The notes under the pieces: generated by a model
What the model was told of the DNA's origin: nothing
The model's input: the letters and a program-made list of their open reading frames with translations, nothing else
The model's database searches: none
Translations under genes and position numbers: made by a program
In this document: positions 24,536 through 33,106 of the stretch, in pieces
Numbering within the stretch: position 1 is the stretch's first letter
Layout: each line of letters opens with the position of its first letter
NCBI GenBank assembly: GCA_964503275.1
Contig: CAZCZO010000002.1
Coordinates: 62,001 to 126,000, forward strand
Source: DASRAP01 sp964503275
GTDB lineage: Bacteria; Gemmatimonadota; Gemmatimonadetes; Gemmatimonadales; Gemmatimonadaceae
Length of the DNA: 64,000 bases
Reading direction: 5' to 3'

Positions 24536-27376
24536 ATGCCCGACGCTGAGCGACGCGATCACGAGCGTCTCCTCGTGGTCCGCGAGACCTTGGCTGCCGC
24601 GCGCCGCAGCGCGGTGCTCGATGGTCGGCTCCAGCTGCTCGTCGAGGGCATCGAGCAGCTCGGTGTACCAACGGCGGCGATCGTGTTGCTGTCGGCGTCG
24701 GGCACGCCAGAGCTCGTCGTGGCGGCACGGGGCCGGGAGGGGGCCGCGGACCAACTGCTCTCCAGTGCGCGGGTGGCAGATTGGGCGCGTGTCTTCGGGG
24801 AGGGGACGGGGCCGGTCAGCCTGGAGGTCCCCTCGTCAGCGCCCCGGACCGCGGTGCGGGTGCTCCTCATGCCGCCGCCGGCGCCGGTCGATGCCGCGTT
24901 GGTGGACATGATCCGGCTCCTGGCCGACGAAGCGGCGCGGATCGTGGACGAGTCGGCTCGTGAGGAGGCGATGGCCCGGCGGATCACGCGGCTCAAGTAT
25001 CTGCAGGGCGTCGGCGACTCGTTGTCGCGCACCCTGGACCCCGGCGAGGTCTGTCGAGAGTTGGTGCGGCAGGTGCAGCAGGCGATCCCGTCGCGCGGCA
25101 TCGTCGTCGCGCACCCGGATCTGGAGCGGGAACAGCTCCGGATCGCGTTGCACCTGGAGGCCGGGGTCGAGCGGGTGCGGGAGACGGGGCCGCTCGGTGC
25201 CGGTCTGATCGCGACGGTCGCCCGGTCGGGCACGCTGGTCAGCATTCCGGTGGTGGGCAGCGAGCCGGGGCACGGCATGGCGCTGACCGAGCTGGTGGGT
25301 GGTGATCCCGCCGGCGTCGGCTCGGCGCTCGCGGTCCCACTGCGGAGCGGCGGTCGGTTGCTCGGCGTGCTCGGCGTGTATGCGTCGGCTCGGCATGCGT
25401 TCAACGCCGACGACGAAGCGGATCTGGTGATGATCGCTGACCATGCGTCCATTGCATTGGCCAACGCGGAGTCGTACACCGCGAGTCAGCGGGAGCGGCG
25501 CCAGACCGAGGCGCTGTCCGAGGTCGCCCGGGCGGTGACCGCATCGCTCAAGTTGCACGAGGTGCTCCGACTGATCCAGCGGCACATCATCGCCCTGCTG
25601 CACGTGGAGGGCTCCTGCGTGATGCTCCGCAAGGGCCAGCATCTGCACGTGGTCTCGGCCAGTGGCGTCGGCGAGCCGCTCGCGGGGATGTACCTGCCGG
25701 TGGATGCCTCGATGAGCGGTCGGGTGGTGCGGATGGGGCGCTGTCTGGTGGCGAATGAGGTGTCGGCCGACCCGGACTCCTATGTACCGATGCGCGAGCT
25801 TGCGGGGATCCGCCGGACGGTGATCGCGCCCCTGCTCACGACGGACCACACGGCCGGTGCGATCGCGATCTTCAACCGCGACACGCCGTTTACGGACGAC
25901 GACGCGCGGGTGCTGCAGCGTCTCGCGGACCACGTGGCGGTCGCGGTGGTGAACGCGCGGCTCTTCGAGGAGTCGCTGGCGGCGCATCGCGAGTTGTCGC
26001 TGTTGTTCGACACCATCGCCGCCGGGCTGGTCGTCGTGGACCAAGAGGGCGACATGCTGCGCGCGAATGTGCGTGCGGCCGAGTTGTTGGGGGTGGCGAC
26101 CAGTGCCGAGTTGCTCGGGCGCGCGTTCCCGACCGCGTTGCTCGGCGAGTCGGCGGCCGCGCTCGCCCCGCTGGAGCGTGCGCTGGTCGACCATCTGCCC
26201 TCGCGGACCACGCTGGTGCACCCCGACGCGGGGCTGATCTACGATCTGGTGGTCTCGCCGCACCCCGAGGGTGGAGCGGTGATCTTCTTCGACGACGTCA
26301 CCTCGTTCCACGCGCTCGCGGATCGGTATCGCGATGTGCTCGATCGTGCCTCCGACGCGGTGTACACGTTGGACCGTGATGCGATCATCACGTCGGTCAA
26401 CGCGGCCGCCGCCGCGCTCTTCGGGGTGGACCGGGACGCGGCGATCGGGACATCGATCCGGCGCTGGTGGTCGGCCGCGGAGTCCGCGGGGCTGGATGTC
26501 GCGCTCGCCGACGCCTTGCGCGGTGAATCCCCGCGCTTCGAGGGTCATGTGGCGCCGGCGGATGGTGTGATGCGCCTGTTGTCGGTCTCGCATACGCCCC
26601 TGCGCCACGGGGGCGCGGTCACAGGCATCCTCGGGATCGCCCGCGACATCACGCAGGAGCGCGCGATGATGACCGAGCTGGTGCGGCAGGAGCGGCTTGC
26701 CGCGCTGGGGCAGTTGGTGGGTGGTGTGGCCCACGAGCTCAACAACCCGCTGACGGGCATCAGTGCGCATGCGCAATTGTTGGTCGAGCCCTCGTCGACC
26801 GACGCGGAGCGTCGCGAACACGCACGGGTGATCGCGGCCGAGAGCGAGCGCGCCGTGCGCATCGTCCGCAAGTTGCTGGCCTTCGTGCGGCAGGGCGACG
26901 CGGACCGGATCCCGGTGGACCTCAACCAGCTGGTGCGCGACACGGTGGAGTTGCGGGCGCATTTCCTGCGCGCGCAGGAGATCGCCCTGACGTTGCAGCT
27001 CGCGGAGGAGGCGGTCTCGGTGCTCGGGGATCCGGCGTCGCTCCAGCAGGTGCTCGTCAACCTGCTCACCAATGCGGAGCATGCGGTGGTCCAGGGGGCG
27101 CCCCCCCGGCGCATCGTGATCGCGACCGAGGTGTCGGGGTCGACCATCCGCTGCACGGTGAGTGACTCGGGTGTGGGGATCCCGGCCGATCAGTTGGAGC
27201 GCATCTTCAACCCGTTCCACACCACCAAGCCGCGCGGGCTGGGGACGGGGCTGGGGTTGTCGATCAGCAATGGGATCATCCGCGAACACCAGGGGACCCT
27301 GACCGTGCGATCCGGCGTCGCGGAGGGCAGTACATTTGTCATCGAACTGCCGGCGCGCACGGACCCTCCCGCCTGA
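24536..27376 (+). CDS. Soluble multi-sensor histidine kinase (GAF-GAF-PAS-PAS-HisKA-HATPase)
   Basis: 946 residues with no membrane segment, so the signal is internal. In order: a degenerate GAF-like domain (about 20-150), a GAF domain (about 155-310), a second GAF (about 320-470), a PAS at about 485-600, a second PAS at about 605-700, then HisKA and HATPase. The phosphoacceptor His is in LVGGVAHELNNPLTG; the ATP lid has NLLTNAEHAV, SDSGVGIP and TGLGLSI. The HELNNPL form is the NtrB/AtoS class. The response regulator starts 3 bp after its stop codon and is its obvious partner. What the GAF domains bind is not visible. Confidence 0.93.
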   Translation: MPDAERRDHERLLVVRETLAAARRSAVLDGRLQLLVEGIEQLGVPTAAIVLLSASGTPELVVAARGREGAADQLLSSARVADWARVFGEGTGPVSLEVPSSAPRTAVRVLLMPPPAPVDAALVDMIRLLADEAARIVDESAREEAMARRITRLKYLQGVGDSLSRTLDPGEVCRELVRQVQQAIPSRGIVVAHPDLEREQLRIALHLEAGVERVRETGPLGAGLIATVARSGTLVSIPVVGSEPGHGMALTELVGGDPAGVGSALAVPLRSGGRLLGVLGVYASARHAFNADDEADLVMIADHASIALANAESYTASQRERRQTEALSEVARAVTASLKLHEVLRLIQRHIIALLHVEGSCVMLRKGQHLHVVSASGVGEPLAGMYLPVDASMSGRVVRMGRCLVANEVSADPDSYVPMRELAGIRRTVIAPLLTTDHTAGAIAIFNRDTPFTDDDARVLQRLADHVAVAVVNARLFEESLAAHRELSLLFDTIAAGLVVVDQEGDMLRANVRAAELLGVATSAELLGRAFPTALLGESAAALAPLERALVDHLPSRTTLVHPDAGLIYDLVVSPHPEGGAVIFFDDVTSFHALADRYRDVLDRASDAVYTLDRDAIITSVNAAAAALFGVDRDAAIGTSIRRWWSAAESAGLDVALADALRGESPRFEGHVAPADGVMRLLSVSHTPLRHGGAVTGILGIARDITQERAMMTELVRQERLAALGQLVGGVAHELNNPLTGISAHAQLLVEPSSTDAERREHARVIAAESERAVRIVRKLLAFVRQGDADRIPVDLNQLVRDTVELRAHFLRAQEIALTLQLAEEAVSVLGDPASLQQVLVNLLTNAEHAVVQGAPPRRIVIATEVSGSTIRCTVSDSGVGIPADQLERIFNPFHTTKPRGLGTGLGLSISNGIIREHQGTLTVRSGVAEGSTFVIELPARTDPPA

Positions 27377-27379
27377 TCC

Positions 27380-28714
27380 ATGGCCAACATCCTCATCATC
27401 GACGACGAAGCCTCGATCACGGCCGCGTTCGCGACCTTCTTCCGGCAGCACGGCGCGCACACGGTCGTCGAGGCACACAGCGCCGAGGAGGGGATCGCGG
27501 CGTGGCGGCGGACCCGCCCGGACCTCACGTTGCTCGATGTGCGGCTGCCCGACGCGACGGGCTTCGACGTCCTCGATGCGCTGCGGGAGCACGATCCCGT
27601 CGTCATCATGATCACCGCCTTCGGCGATGTCCCGATGGCGGTGCGCGCCCTGCAGTCGGGCGCGGAGAACTTCCTGACGAAGCCGGTGGACCTGGCCCTG
27701 CTCCGGCTCGCGGCCGAGCGCGGGCTGGAGAAGTCGGCGCTGCGTCGCCTGAACCGTCTCGTGTCGGATCGGCGCGGTGATCAGCGCATGGTGCTCGGGG
27801 CGTCACCGGTCATGCGCGAGATCGCAGGGCAGATCGAGTTGCTGGCGCAGAACGACCGGACGGTCGGGCTCTTGCTCGGGGAGAGTGGCACGGGCAAGGG
27901 GCGGGTCGCGGAGTACATCCATGCGACGGGCCCACGCGCGACCCGGCCCTTCGTGGACGTGAATTGCGGGGCGGTGAACGCGGACACGCTCGATATCGAA
28001 CTGTTCGGGGACGAACGGGGCGGGGTGGCGCGGCCCGGGCTGATCGAGACCGCGGCGGGCGGCACGTTGTTCCTCGACGAGATCGGGGACCTCGACGCGC
28101 AGTTGCAGCCCAAGATCGTGCGGGTCCTCGAGGGGCGCGGACTGCGCCGGGTCGGCGGGACGGCGGAGTATGCGTCGGATGTGCGGATCATCGCGGCGTC
28201 GAGCCGCGATCTTGCGGCCGCGGTCTCGGACGGGCGCTTCCGTGAGGACCTCTTCTACCGCCTGAGCATCCTGCCGGTCACGCTGCTGCCATTGCGGGCG
28301 CGCTCGCACGAGGATCTGGTCGAGCTGGTGGGCGCGATCCTGCGCGAGCTGTCGGCGCAGATCGGCGGTGCTCCGCCGCGCATCGCCGACGCGGCGCTGG
28401 AGCACCTGCTCCGCTACGCGTGGCCGGGCAACGTCCGCGAGCTCCGCAACGTGCTCGAGCGCGCGATGCTGCTCGCGCGTGGCGCCAAAGGCCTCGCGGT
28501 CGAGCATCTCCCGCAGGAGGTCCGCTCGGCCACGGGGGCGCAGGTCGAGCACCATGTGCCGAAGTCCCTCGAGGATGTGGAGCGCGCGCACATCGAACGG
28601 ACCCTGCGCGCGCACGACTTCAACCGCACGCATGCCGCCAAGGAACTCGGCATCTCGCGTGCGACGCTGATCAAGAAGATCCAGCAGTACCATCTCGCCA
28701 AGGGGGGACGATGA
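27380..28714 (+). CDS. NtrC-like response regulator lacking the GAFTGA loop
   Basis: 444 residues. The receiver domain has phosphoacceptor Asp53 (TLLDVRLPD), Thr79 and Lys101. The AAA+ domain has Walker A GESGTGKG (167-174) and Walker B LFLDE (230-234), and the C-terminus has a Fis-type helix-turn-helix (FNRTHAAKELGISRATLIKK). The loop that contacts sigma-54 (normally GAFTGA) is missing: after ELFGDERGG the text goes straight to VARPGLIETA. Without it the protein should not open sigma-54 promoters. It more likely acts with sigma-70-type polymerase or as a repressor, as known for TyrR and some NtrC variants. Its stop overlaps the ATG of a small cysteine-rich gene (ATGA). Confidence 0.92.
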   Translation: MANILIIDDEASITAAFATFFRQHGAHTVVEAHSAEEGIAAWRRTRPDLTLLDVRLPDATGFDVLDALREHDPVVIMITAFGDVPMAVRALQSGAENFLTKPVDLALLRLAAERGLEKSALRRLNRLVSDRRGDQRMVLGASPVMREIAGQIELLAQNDRTVGLLLGESGTGKGRVAEYIHATGPRATRPFVDVNCGAVNADTLDIELFGDERGGVARPGLIETAAGGTLFLDEIGDLDAQLQPKIVRVLEGRGLRRVGGTAEYASDVRIIAASSRDLAAAVSDGRFREDLFYRLSILPVTLLPLRARSHEDLVELVGAILRELSAQIGGAPPRIADAALEHLLRYAWPGNVRELRNVLERAMLLARGAKGLAVEHLPQEVRSATGAQVEHHVPKSLEDVERAHIERTLRAHDFNRTHAAKELGISRATLIKKIQQYHLAKGGR

Positions 28715-28923
28715 GTGACGCTGCACCGTCCGTGACCGACCGCATCCTCTGTACCGCCTGCGGCGAGGAGGCGCGTGCGTCCGAGGGCTATCCCTGTGCG
28801 ACGTGCGGGGGCTTCGTGTGCGTTCGCTGTTCGTTGCGGGGCGTGGTCAACTGCCGCCGCTGCGAGCCCGTGCCGGCGGCCCCCGCCCCGCCCCCGCCGG
28901 GGCCGCGCATCCGCGGTATCTGA
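28711..28923 (+). CDS. Small cysteine-rich, probable zinc-binding protein
   Basis: 70 residues starting at the ATG at 28711, which overlaps the regulator's stop codon. Four CxxC pairs occur in sequence: CTAC, CATC, CVRC and CRRC, spaced as in two zinc ribbons or a treble-clef/RING-like fold. A Pro-rich tail (PAAPAPPPPGP) follows. There is no signal peptide. Translational coupling to a response regulator suggests an accessory role in the same pathway, such as a redox or metal sensor or a protein adaptor. I do not recognise a named family. Confidence 0.65.
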   Translation: MSDAAPSVTDRILCTACGEEARASEGYPCATCGGFVCVRCSLRGVVNCRRCEPVPAAPAPPPPGPRIRGI

Positions 28924-28929
28924 CGCGGT

Positions 28930-28963
28930 CACACCCGAGCCAGGCGGCCGCGCGCCCGGTGTG
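28930..28963. terminator. Possible bidirectional hairpin between convergent genes
   Basis: CACACC (28930-28935) pairs with GGTGTG (28958-28963), and inside it GGCG (28943-28946) pairs with CGCC (28953-28956). It lies between the convergent cysteine-rich gene and the DUF6941-like gene. There is no T-run, so it is weak evidence for termination. Confidence 0.3.
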
Positions 28964-28983
28964 GTGGCGCGCCGTCGACGGGA

Positions 28984-29412
28984 TCAGGAGAAGAGGCCGC
29001 TGACCGGTGGGGCCATGGCGGGTGCGCCCGCGCGCACATGCAGCGGCGCCTCGCCCTGCGGTTCGCCGTCCACGAGCACTCGCAGCACGTGTGTGCCGAC
29101 GGCGGCGATCGGCAGGTCCAGACTCATGAGCAGCGGAAAGTCCATCTCGATGGCGTCCGACGGTGGGGCGCCGATGTCCAGGTCCCCGCGTGAGGACCAG
29201 AGCTCGCGCCCGTCCGGCCCATGCCAGGCCAGCAGCAACTCGTGGCGGCCGACCTCGTCGACCGTGCCCTTGAGTCGCATGACGACCGTCGCGCGTGGGT
29301 GCAGCGTGGGCAGCGCCCCCACTTGGAGCGCATCGAAGACCCCCAAGATGTTGAGCTTTCCTTCGACAGAGACGTTGGCGGCGTCGGCGAGCAGGACAAA
29401 GGCGAGTTGCAT
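28984..29412 (-). CDS. DUF6941-like hypothetical protein
   Basis: 142 residues with a soluble, beta-rich appearance. The start MQLAFVLLADAANVSVEGKL and the phrase LNILGVFDAL are typical of a family found in Actinobacteria, Cyanobacteria and Gemmatimonadota (DUF6941), with no known function. The hydrophobic N-terminus is a beta-strand rather than a signal peptide. The sequence suggests an immunoglobulin-like or C2-like sandwich (VVMRLKGTVDEVGRHELLLAW). A TAGCTTTC box lies 25 bp upstream. It is divergent from the EamA transporter gene. Confidence 0.75.
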   Translation of the reverse strand: MQLAFVLLADAANVSVEGKLNILGVFDALQVGALPTLHPRATVVMRLKGTVDEVGRHELLLAWHGPDGRELWSSRGDLDIGAPPSDAIEMDFPLLMSLDLPIAAVGTHVLRVLVDGEPQGEAPLHVRAGAPAMAPPVSGLFS

Positions 29413-29437
29413 GGATCCGGGGGTCAGGGGCGATGGC

Positions 29438-29445
29438 GAAAGCTA
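29438..29445 (-). promoter_or_regulatory. TAGCTTTC -10-like box upstream of the DUF6941-like gene
   Basis: The minus strand reads TAGCTTTC 25 bp before the ATG at 29412. It would leave a leader of about 20 nt. The 88-bp divergent gap also holds the EamA box on the other strand. Confidence 0.4.
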
Positions 29446-29485
29446 CCGGACTGACCGCGCGCCCGGGCACCATTCCCACCACCAT

Positions 29486-29493
29486 TAGATTCC
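29486..29493 (+). promoter_or_regulatory. TAGATTCC -10-like box before the EamA transporter gene
   Basis: TAGATTCC ends 7 bp before the ATG at 29501, in a locally AT-rich stretch. No Shine-Dalgarno sequence is present. Confidence 0.45.
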
Positions 29494-29500
29494 TTGCTAT

Positions 29501-30448
29501 ATGTCAGCCGTCTCCGACGCCCCACGCGACCCCGGGGCGCCGGCGGATCCACGCGCATCCACGCTCGGGGCCGCCTCCGCGTTCCACCTGACCTCGACCG
29601 ACGCCATGCTCCTGCTGATGGCGACGATCTGGGGCGTCAACTTCAGCGTGATGAAGTTCGGCGCGGCGGCCTTCACGCCCGAGGCGTTCAACGCCCTGCG
29701 CGTCACGCTGGCGGCACTCGCGCTCGGCGGCATCGCGTTCACGCGTGTGGCGGGTCGGCCCTCCGCCGCCGATGCCAAGCGCCTGATGCTGCTCGGGTTG
29801 CTGGGGCACGCCATCTACCAGTTCCTGTTCCTCAACGGGCTGCACCGGGCGCGTGCCGGCACCGCCGCGCTGGTGATCGCCGGCACCCCCGCGCTGATCG
29901 CGATCCTGCTGCAGGTCACCGGCCACGAACGCATCACGCGCCGCGCGGCGGTGGGGATCGCGCTGTCGCTGACCGGCATCGCGCTCGTCGTCTCGGCGGC
30001 GGCCGCGCCGAATGCGCCCGATGATTCGCCGCTCGGCCTGGTGTTGGTGCTGGGGGCGTCGATGTGCTGGGCCTTCTACACGCTCGGGCTGCGCCCCCTC
30101 ACGCATCGCGTGGATGGCGTGCAGATGGCCGCGTGGACGGTGTTCGGTGCGGTGATCCCGATGATCCTCATGGGCCTGCCGTCGCTGCTCGAGACCGACT
30201 TCCGCACCGTCTCGCTCACGGCCTGGGGGGCGGTGTGCTACTCGGCGTTCCTGGCCTTCGTGGTGGCCTACCTGATCTGGTATCGCGGGGTGCGTGTGCT
30301 GGGCCCGGTCCGCACGGCGATGTACGCGAACCTGCAACCCATCATTGCGCTGGGAGTCGCGTGGGTCGTGCTGCACGAGCGGCCGACCGCGGTGCAGTTC
30401 GTCGGCGCGGCCTGCGTGGTGGGCGGCGTTTACCTGTCGCGCCGATGA
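29501..30448 (+). CDS. EamA/DMT-family transporter
   Basis: 315 residues with a hydrophilic leader of about 30 residues and ten membrane segments in two EamA halves. The first half starts at LLLMATIWGVNFSVMKFG and the second at LGLVLVLGASMCWAFYTLGLR. A typical ending is YANLQPIIALGVAWVVLHE. Such proteins export amino acids or other metabolites, and the substrate is not predictable. Its stop overlaps the ATG of the HAD phosphatase (ATGA), and the three genes to 31654 form one overlapping unit. Confidence 0.9.
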   Translation: MSAVSDAPRDPGAPADPRASTLGAASAFHLTSTDAMLLLMATIWGVNFSVMKFGAAAFTPEAFNALRVTLAALALGGIAFTRVAGRPSAADAKRLMLLGLLGHAIYQFLFLNGLHRARAGTAALVIAGTPALIAILLQVTGHERITRRAAVGIALSLTGIALVVSAAAAPNAPDDSPLGLVLVLGASMCWAFYTLGLRPLTHRVDGVQMAAWTVFGAVIPMILMGLPSLLETDFRTVSLTAWGAVCYSAFLAFVVAYLIWYRGVRVLGPVRTAMYANLQPIIALGVAWVVLHERPTAVQFVGAACVVGGVYLSRR

Positions 30449-31134
30449 AGGTTGCGCTCTTCGACATCGACGGCACGCTGCTGTCGGCGCGCGGCGCAGG
30501 GCGCAAGGCCATGGAGGCCGCACTCCTCGACGCGTTCGGCACCGTGGGGCCCGCCGCGTACCGCTACGACGGCAAGACCGACCGCCAGATCGTGCGCGAC
30601 CTGATGAGGGCGTCGGGCTTCGAGGATGCGCAGATCGACGCGCGACTGCCGGGGGTGCTGGCCGCCTATCTCGAGGGCTTGCACGACGAATTGCGGGAGG
30701 TTGGCCGCGTGCAGGTGCATGCCGGGATCCACGCGGTCCTGGACGCGCTCGAGGGACGCGACGACGTGGTCCTCGGGCTGCTGACGGGCAACATCGTCGA
30801 GGGGGCCGCCGCGAAGCTCACGGCGGCGTCGCTGGCCTTCCAGCGGTTCCGGGTCGGCGCGTACGGGAGCGACCATGAGCGGCGCGCCGCGCTCCCAGCC
30901 GTGGCACAGCACCGTGCGACGGCGCTGCTCGGGCACCATGTGGCCGGTGATGCGCTCGTGATCATCGGCGATACGCCACACGATCTCACCTGCGGTGCGG
31001 AGGTCGGCGCGCGCGCGATCGGCGTCGCGACGGGTGGCTATTCGCTCGACGACCTCGCACCGTACCCGGCCGCCGCACTGTTCGCCGATCTCACCGACAC
31101 CGCCCGCGTCGTGGAGGCGATCCTCGATGCCTGA
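30445..31134 (+). CDS. HAD-superfamily hydrolase (phosphoglycolate-phosphatase-like)
   Basis: 229 residues. Motif I is ALFDIDGTLL with the nucleophile and acid-base Asp, motif II is GLLTGN, and motif IV is VIIGDTPHDLTCG. A helical cap follows motif I, so it is a subfamily I HAD of the Gph/PgmB type. A phosphoglycolate phosphatase would fit a cell with glycolate oxidase (see glcDE/glcF), but this is not shown and the family is broad. It overlaps both neighbours, consistent with coupled expression. Confidence 0.87.
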   Translation: MKVALFDIDGTLLSARGAGRKAMEAALLDAFGTVGPAAYRYDGKTDRQIVRDLMRASGFEDAQIDARLPGVLAAYLEGLHDELREVGRVQVHAGIHAVLDALEGRDDVVLGLLTGNIVEGAAAKLTAASLAFQRFRVGAYGSDHERRAALPAVAQHRATALLGHHVAGDALVIIGDTPHDLTCGAEVGARAIGVATGGYSLDDLAPYPAAALFADLTDTARVVEAILDA

Positions 31135-31654
31135 GCGCCACGATCCCTTCGCCGTGCCCGAGCTGACCCGCGGGCTGCGGAGCTTCGCGCTGCCCAGCGC
31201 GTTGGGCTCGGACCATGCGCGATACTTCGCGCCGCTGCTGGAGGCGCGGCGCGCGGCGCATCGCGCGGTCCTGTGGTCGGGACGGGTGGCGGCGTTCGAT
31301 GCCGCGCGGCTGAAGGTCGCGTGGGACGCGATGCTCGCCGCGCTGGCCGCCGACCGCTTCCCTCGCGACGGGGGCGACCAGCGCGCGCTGATCGCCGAGC
31401 TCGAGGAGTGCACCGCCGGCGTCTACGAGGCGCTCCGCGCGCTCGAGGTCGCCGCGACGGCGGTGCGACGGGCGGTGGACGACGATGAGCGGGCCGGCCC
31501 GTGGGCCGAGTGGACGGCGATTCTCCTGCGCCTCTTCCAGGCCGCCGACTCCGGGTGGAGCGCCATCCTCGCGCCGCTCGCCGACTCGCGCGGAGCCGCC
31601 GGCAGGCGGTGGCGGGCGCTCCTACATCGCGCCGCCAGCCCCAGCGGGCACTGA
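31127..31654 (+). CDS. Hypothetical alpha-helical protein
   Basis: 175 residues from the ATG at 31127, 8 bp inside the end of the HAD gene. The composition is Ala, Arg, Leu and Glu rich, and most of the length predicts as helix (LIAELEECTAGVYEALRALEVAATAVRRAVDD is one long helix, positions about 86-117). No signal peptide or membrane segment is seen and I recognise no family. The overlap suggests cotranslation with the phosphatase. The real coding status rests on frame, length and position rather than on homology. Confidence 0.65.
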   Translation: MPERHDPFAVPELTRGLRSFALPSALGSDHARYFAPLLEARRAAHRAVLWSGRVAAFDAARLKVAWDAMLAALAADRFPRDGGDQRALIAELEECTAGVYEALRALEVAATAVRRAVDDDERAGPWAEWTAILLRLFQAADSGWSAILAPLADSRGAAGRRWRALLHRAASPSGH

Positions 31655-31685
31655 GCACGCGGCGCGGCCCCCTTGCGTCCGACGA

Positions 31686-31728
31686 CCAGAGTCGCGGTAT
31701 TCCTCTGGTGCGCGAGCCGTCGCGGCTC
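31686..31728 (+). terminator. Two small hairpins after the EamA-HAD-hypothetical unit
   Basis: CCAGAG (31686-31691) pairs with CTCTGG (31703-31708). Just after it GAGCCG (31714-31719) pairs with CGGCTC (31723-31728) around a 3-nt loop. They lie shortly after the stop at 31654 and before the next gene. No T-run follows, so function as a terminator is uncertain. Confidence 0.3.
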
Positions 31729-31763
31729 CGAGAATCCAGTCCCTACACGAGGCAATATCCTCT

Positions 31764-32261
31764 ATGCGCAACATCATGGCATCCGTGCTGCTGGCCGTCA
31801 TCGCGTCGGCGTGCGGCGACGACGATCCGTCAGGCCCGAGCTCGAACGTGGACGGCCTGCGTCTGGAGGCCCAGGTCGCACAGCTGACGTCGGGCAGTGC
31901 CTTCTTCTCGGCCGTGGTGACCGTGACCAACACCACGGGCGTGAGCATCACGCGGAACCTGTCGCTGGCGTGCCCGATCGGCATCCAGTTGCTCGCTGTG
32001 CAGGGCGGTGCCTCCGTGTACGATGAGTCCGAGCGTGAATGCGGCGCGACGACCAACGCCGTGACGATCGCCGCGGGGCAGTCCGTGACCCTCACGTCGG
32101 GGACGCGCTATATCCCGACCCTGTTGGAGACCGTCTCGCCCAACACGTACCGTGCGCGCGCGCTCGTGCGCTTCGAGGCCGGCGACATCGCGCTCGTCGA
32201 AGCGGGCACCTTCCGGCTTCCGGCCTGTCGCGCCGAAGGGATCGGCACCACCTGCGACTGA
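31764..32261 (+). CDS. Hypothetical lipoprotein
   Basis: 165 residues. The N-terminus is a lipoprotein signal (MRNIMASVLLAVIASAC) with the acylated Cys at about residue 17, followed by a short acidic linker (GDDDPSGPSS). The remainder is beta-rich and resembles an Ig-like or BsuPI-like sandwich (FFSAVVTVTNTTGVSITRNL), with four further Cys that could form two disulfides. The function is unknown. It lies directly upstream of the convergent lgt gene, whose product adds the lipid to such proteins. I found no good box; AATATCC lies close to the ATG. Confidence 0.72.
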   Translation: MRNIMASVLLAVIASACGDDDPSGPSSNVDGLRLEAQVAQLTSGSAFFSAVVTVTNTTGVSITRNLSLACPIGIQLLAVQGGASVYDESERECGATTNAVTIAAGQSVTLTSGTRYIPTLLETVSPNTYRARALVRFEAGDIALVEAGTFRLPACRAEGIGTTCD

Positions 32262-32276
32262 CGCGGCGGTCTTGCC

Positions 32277-33095
32277 CTACGCCGCGCGCCGGGGAGCGGG
32301 CGCGCGGCGCATCTGCATCCACACGACGCCCCCGATGAGGAAGGCGATGGCGATCAATTGCGCCATCGTCAGCACGCCGAAGAAGCGGTCGTCCTTGGCG
32401 CGGAAGAACTCGATGATGAAGCGCTCGGCGCCGGCGAGCACGCAATAGAGGCCGAAGAGCCAGCCCTCCGCGTGCTTGTGATCGCGGAAGCGCCAGAGCA
32501 CCCCGAACATCAGCATCGCGAGCGCGACCTGGTACAGCTGGGTCGGGTGCACCGCGATCACCGTCGCGGGATCGGTGCCCGGTGGGAACGTCACGCCGAA
32601 GGCCTGCTCCATCACGGCGGCCGTCGAGGGCGGGGCACCCTCGGGGAAGGCGACCGCGAGCGGTCCGTCCCAGGGAAGCCCGTAGTCGTCACCGACCGTC
32701 CAGCAGCCCGTGCGGCCCACCGCGTACGCGGCCGCCAGGCCCGGGGCGACCGCGTCGCTCACCTGCGGGAAGGTCATGCGCCGTGCGCGGATCACCAGAT
32801 ACGTCGCGAGGATGCCGCCGACGAGCCCACCCCAGAAGACGAAGCCGCCGCGGCTGAACAGATCGCCGAAGTCGCGGGTGAGCCCGACATAGTAGAGCTT
32901 CGCGCCGCCGATCCCGCCGATCACCGCCGCGACCGTGATGTCGCCCATGGGCGACGGGTCATAGCCCCGGCGCGCCAGCAGGGTCTCGGCGATCATCTGC
33001 GCGATCACGAACGACATGACCATCGCGATGCCGAAGCCCGTGATCTGCAGCGGTCCGAGCGCGTAGGCGAAGGGGTGGTGAATGATGGGGTCCAC
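32277..33095 (-). CDS. lgt: Prolipoprotein diacylglyceryl transferase
   Basis: 272 residues with about seven membrane segments. Lgt transfers diacylglycerol from phosphatidylglycerol to the Cys of prolipoproteins. Recognisable parts are GFGIAMVMSFVIAQMIAETL, the signature GRTGCWTVGDDYG (Arg conserved), HPTQLYQ, and the C-terminal ERFIIEFFR. Where E. coli has FHGGL with an essential His, this protein has FWGGL; the position is Tyr in some other lineages as I recall. The GTG at 33095 follows tsaD by 11 bp. It is the last gene of the eight-gene minus-strand cluster starting at thiE. Confidence 0.92.
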   Translation of the reverse strand: MDPIIHHPFAYALGPLQITGFGIAMVMSFVIAQMIAETLLARRGYDPSPMGDITVAAVIGGIGGAKLYYVGLTRDFGDLFSRGGFVFWGGLVGGILATYLVIRARRMTFPQVSDAVAPGLAAAYAVGRTGCWTVGDDYGLPWDGPLAVAFPEGAPPSTAAVMEQAFGVTFPPGTDPATVIAVHPTQLYQVALAMLMFGVLWRFRDHKHAEGWLFGLYCVLAGAERFIIEFFRAKDDRFFGVLTMAQLIAIAFLIGGVVWMQMRRAPAPRRAA

Positions 33096-33106
33096 AGGGT
33101 CCAGGG

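Noticed and set aside
24836..27592. A 918-codon antisense frame over the histidine kinase
   Set aside because: The sense frame has all kinase motifs; the antisense translation has none and is compositionally biased.
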